From NCBI GenBank assembly GCA_002898935.1, contig BEII01000058.1:1-7816 (forward strand): DNA of 7,816 bases, in the 5' to 3' direction. Origin of the DNA: a bacterium HR32. Its GTDB lineage: Bacteria > Sysuimicrobiota > Sysuimicrobiia > Sysuimicrobiales > Sysuimicrobiaceae. The translations under genes were made by a program, and so were the position numbers. Of this stretch, positions 6,558 through 7,816 are shown one piece after another (the stretch's first letter is position 1; each line of letters opens with the position of its first letter). Under the pieces are notes generated by a model. That model made no database searches, had not been told where the DNA came from, and worked only from the letters and a program-made list of their open reading frames with translations.

Positions 6558-7283
6558 CTACGGCTCCGGCGCACCGACCGCGGGCACGGGCACGCCCGGG
6601 GATGAGGCCGTGCGGGAAGCGGCGATGCGCATGCGGATCATCTGCGCCCGCGCCATATGCTGCCGGGCCAGTTGCTCCGCGCGGTCTGCGTCCCCCTGCC
6701 GGATGGCGTCCAGGAGGGCCCGGTGCTCGTCCAGCGCCTCCCGGGCACGGCCCGGGTAACTGAGGGTGGTCACGGGTTGACGGGTGATGAGCAGCCAGAT
6801 CCTCTGCAGCTCCCGGGCCAGGTAGCGGTTGCGGGCCGCGCGCCAGACGACCGCGTGGAACTCCGCGTTCAGACGTGCGAGCTCCCCGAGCTCCCCCCGC
6901 TCCAGGGCGCGCTCCATGTCGCGGTACAGCTCCTCCAGGAAGTACACCTCGCTGGTCGTGATGCCACGAGCCGCGAGCCGCGCGGCGAGGCCCTCCAGCG
7001 TCTCCCGCACCACGCACAGGTCGAGCAGCTCCTCCTGGGTGGGTTCGGCCACCGAAAGGCCTCGCCGCCGGCCCCGCTCGAGGTACCCCTCCGCCCGCAG
7101 GCGCTGCAGGGCCTCCCGGACAGGGGTGCGGCTGCAACGCAGCTGGCGCGCGAGAGCCTCCTCCCGGATAGGGTCCCCTGGGCGGATGCGTCCGCTGCGG
7201 ATGGCCGCGACCAGCCACTCGTACACCGCGCGCGAGGTCGGGCCTGCGGGCTTGGACGCGCCTTGGACGGCTCTGCCGGGCAT
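6558..7283 (-). CDS. GntR-family transcriptional regulator, FadR/FCD type
   Basis: A 241-residue regulator. The N-terminal winged helix-turn-helix (about residues 17-79) contains IRSGRIRPGDPIREEALARQ (28-47), then RTPVREALQRLRAEGYLER (52-70) with the recognition helix, then the wing GRRRGLSV. The C-terminal all-helical FCD ligand domain follows: VVRETLEGLAARLAA (91-105), then N139..H143 (NAEFH), E186-H187 (DEHRALL) and H209, matching the metal-binding pattern of FCD proteins. These commonly bind carboxylates and leave DNA on effector binding. ATG 7283 was chosen since the -10 box TACAAT ends only 7 bases upstream, so an earlier ATG at 7316 would lie inside the promoter. No SD precedes it, consistent with leaderless translation. 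Residues 222-241 (Ser/Pro/Ala) look disordered. It is the first gene of the minus cluster, likely autoregulated and controlling divergent prpF. Confidence 0.92.
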   Translation of the reverse strand: MPGRAVQGASKPAGPTSRAVYEWLVAAIRSGRIRPGDPIREEALARQLRCSRTPVREALQRLRAEGYLERGRRRGLSVAEPTQEELLDLCVVRETLEGLAARLAARGITTSEVYFLEELYRDMERALERGELGELARLNAEFHAVVWRAARNRYLARELQRIWLLITRQPVTTLSYPGRAREALDEHRALLDAIRQGDADRAEQLARQHMARAQMIRMRIAASRTASSPGVPVPAVGAPEP

Positions 7284-7290
7284 CGGGGCG

Positions 7291-7319
7291 ATTGTATACA
7301 AACGGACTCGCATTGACAA
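7291..7319 (-). promoter_or_regulatory. Sigma70-type promoter of gntR cluster, leaderless
   Basis: Read on the minus strand, TTGTCA (-35, 7319-7314) and TACAAT (-10, 7296-7291) each match five of six consensus bases and are separated by the optimal 17 bases. Counting from the -10 box puts the transcript start at about 7284-7283, which is the base before, or the A of, the gntR ATG. The mRNA would have essentially no 5' leader, which agrees with the absent SD. This promoter would drive gntR and probably the three downstream genes. Confidence 0.7.
7292..7301. promoter_or_regulatory. Perfect 10-bp palindrome, likely GntR operator
   Basis: TTGTATACAA is self-complementary over all ten bases and overlaps the gntR -10 box. 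FCD-type GntR regulators typically bind short palindromes with a GT...AC core, and this site fits. Its location predicts that bound regulator blocks its own promoter. Being unusually AT-rich for the region adds weight. That this regulator binds it is inference. Confidence 0.6.
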
Positions 7320-7331
7320 GCAATGCATGCA
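7310..7331. promoter_or_regulatory. Nested inverted repeats over the shared -35 region, second candidate operator
   Basis: GCATTG (7310-7315) and CAATGC (7321-7326) are perfect 6-base arms around ACAAG. An 8-base palindrome TGCATGCA (7324-7331) overlaps the right arm, and CAATG recurs at 7321 and 7330. The symmetry centres (7318 and 7327.5) fall about two and three helical turns from the centre of the 7292-7301 palindrome, so bound dimers would face the same side of the DNA. They cover both -35 boxes and the spacer of the prpF promoter. Confidence 0.4.
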
Positions 7332-7341
7332 ATGGTATGCG
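7313..7341 (+). promoter_or_regulatory. Sigma70-type promoter of prpF with extended -10
   Basis: A perfect -35 hexamer TTGACA (7313-7318), a 17-base spacer, then TATGCG (7336-7341) preceded by TGG, which makes an extended -10. The weak 3' half of the -10 suggests it leans on the TGn element or an activator. Transcription would start near 7348, giving a leader of about 63 bases. The -35 shares five base pairs with the opposing gntR -35. Confidence 0.55.
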
Positions 7342-7377
7342 TTGGTGCCAGGAGCTTCCCTGCAGGAGCCGGATTCC

Positions 7378-7399
7378 CGTCGTGGAAACCCCACGGACG
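7378..7399 (+). other. Hairpin in prpF leader just before the ribosome binding site
   Basis: CGTCGTGG (7378-7385) pairs with CCACG and GACG (7391-7395, 7397-7399) with one bulged G at 7396 and an AAACC loop: eight pairs in all. The stem ends two bases before the SD GGGAGGGG (7401-7408). It leaves the SD free rather than hiding it, so a role in mRNA stability or as a protein site is more likely than simple occlusion. Chance cannot be excluded. Confidence 0.3.
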
Positions 7400-7410
7400 A
7401 GGGAGGGGCG

Positions 7411-7816
7411 GTGGGCGGCCAGCGAAAGATCCGTGCGGTGCTGATGCGCGGCGGCACGAGCCGCGGCGTGTTCTTCCTGCGGGGTGACCTGCCCGACGAC
7501 CCGGAGCTGCGGGACCGCGTGATCCTCAAGGTCTTCGGCGGAGGGGATCCGTACGGCCGCCAGGTGGACGGGCTCGGCGGCGCGGTCTCCACCACGAGCA
7601 AGGTCGTGATCGTGGGTCCGCCGTCGATACCCGACGCGGACGTGGACTTCACCTTCGGCCAGGTCAGCGTGACCGAGCCACTGGTGGACTATGGCGGCAC
7701 CTGCGGGAACCTGACGGCTGCCGTCGGGCCCTTCGCCATCGAGGAGGGGCTCGTGCCCGGGACCGACCCCATCACCACGGTCCGCATCTGGCAGACCAAC
7801 ACGCGCAAACGCATCC
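7411..7816 (+). CDS. prpF: PrpF-family isomerase/tautomerase, 3'-truncated by window edge
   Basis: The first 135 codons of a PrpF-type protein. The family isomerises aconitate-like acids: PrpF interconverts 2-methyl-trans- and cis-aconitate in the methylcitrate cycle, and relatives include 4-oxalomesaconate tautomerase. MRGGTSRGVFFL (12-23), GGGDPYGRQVDGLGG (43-57), STTSKV (60-65) and YGGTCGNLTAAVGPFAIEEG (94-113) are family hallmarks. Lys64 and Cys98 have the spacing of the lysine/cysteine pair described as important in characterised PrpF. The fold is the diaminopimelate-epimerase type, and roughly the second half or more is missing. GTG 7411 follows GGGAGGGG (7401-7408). The gene is divergent from gntR and likely shares its control. 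Neighbours (Ldh2 and IPMDH-type dehydrogenases rather than PrpB/PrpC/AcnD) argue against a standard methylcitrate operon in view, so the symbol marks the family, not proven substrate. Confidence 0.92.
   Translation, partial: MGGQRKIRAVLMRGGTSRGVFFLRGDLPDDPELRDRVILKVFGGGDPYGRQVDGLGGAVSTTSKVVIVGPPSIPDADVDFTFGQVSVTEPLVDYGGTCGNLTAAVGPFAIEEGLVPGTDPITTVRIWQTNTRKRI

Noticed and set aside
5427..6605. A plus-strand open frame of 392 codons opposite the Ldh2-type gene
   Set aside because: It is the mirror of a well-supported gene with conserved motifs and has no domain of its own.
6657..7316. A plus-strand open frame of 219 codons opposite gntR, reaching into the promoter region
   Set aside because: It is antisense to a clear GntR/FCD protein, and its end would overlap the gntR promoter and operator. 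No motif is recognised.
7349..7369. CAGGAGC direct repeat (7349 and 7363) and the CCTGCAGG palindrome (7359-7366) in the prpF leader
   Set aside because: They are short and SD-like, with no coding start nearby in frame. They are too weak to call a functional element.
7284..7652. A minus-strand N-terminal extension of gntR of about 120 residues
   Set aside because: It would run through both promoters and antisense to the start of prpF, and its composition is unlike the HTH protein. The ATG at 7283 is better supported.

Overview
The window is GC-rich bacterial DNA, judged by eye, and is densely coding. It has many GTG starts, strong Shine-Dalgarno (SD) sites before most genes, and recognisable sigma70-type promoter elements at one divergent junction. 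No rRNA, tRNA, transposase or CRISPR array is visible. Nothing here fixes the taxon. High GC, GTG starts and this mix of hydrolases and organic-acid enzymes would suit many soil or thermophilic lineages, so any lineage name would be a guess.

Layout. Positions 1-881 (+) hold the 3' part of a clan GH-A glycoside hydrolase. About 175 bases later, three + strand genes follow. The first (about 1058-2188) is an exported M48 zinc metallopeptidase with an extra beta-rich C-terminal domain. The second (about 2236-2862) is a small AbiEii-like nucleotidyltransferase-fold protein. The third (2938-3714) is a class I SAM-dependent methyltransferase. They look like a loosely packed set with no obvious shared pathway. 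They converge on a four-gene minus-strand cluster, read from 7283 down to 3793: a GntR/FCD regulator, an Ldh2-type 2-hydroxyacid dehydrogenase, an isocitrate/isopropylmalate-type dehydrogenase, and msrA (peptide methionine sulfoxide reductase A). The last three genes are 13 bases apart, each with a good SD. At the right edge a PrpF-family isomerase gene (7411 onward, +) is divergent from the regulator and runs off the window.

How the genes work together. The PrpF-like isomerase, Ldh2-type dehydrogenase and IPMDH/ICDH-type beta-decarboxylating dehydrogenase flank an FCD-type GntR regulator, a class that often senses carboxylates. This is the signature of an organic-acid catabolic module, probably for a substituted di- or tricarboxylate, but the substrate cannot be read from the sequence. 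The 127-base gntR/prpF intergenic region is the most information-rich part of the window. It has back-to-back promoters whose -35 hexamers overlap, a perfect 10-bp palindrome over the gntR -10 box, further inverted repeats over the shared -35, a gntR promoter placed so that its mRNA should begin at or next to the start codon, and a hairpin just before the prpF ribosome binding site.
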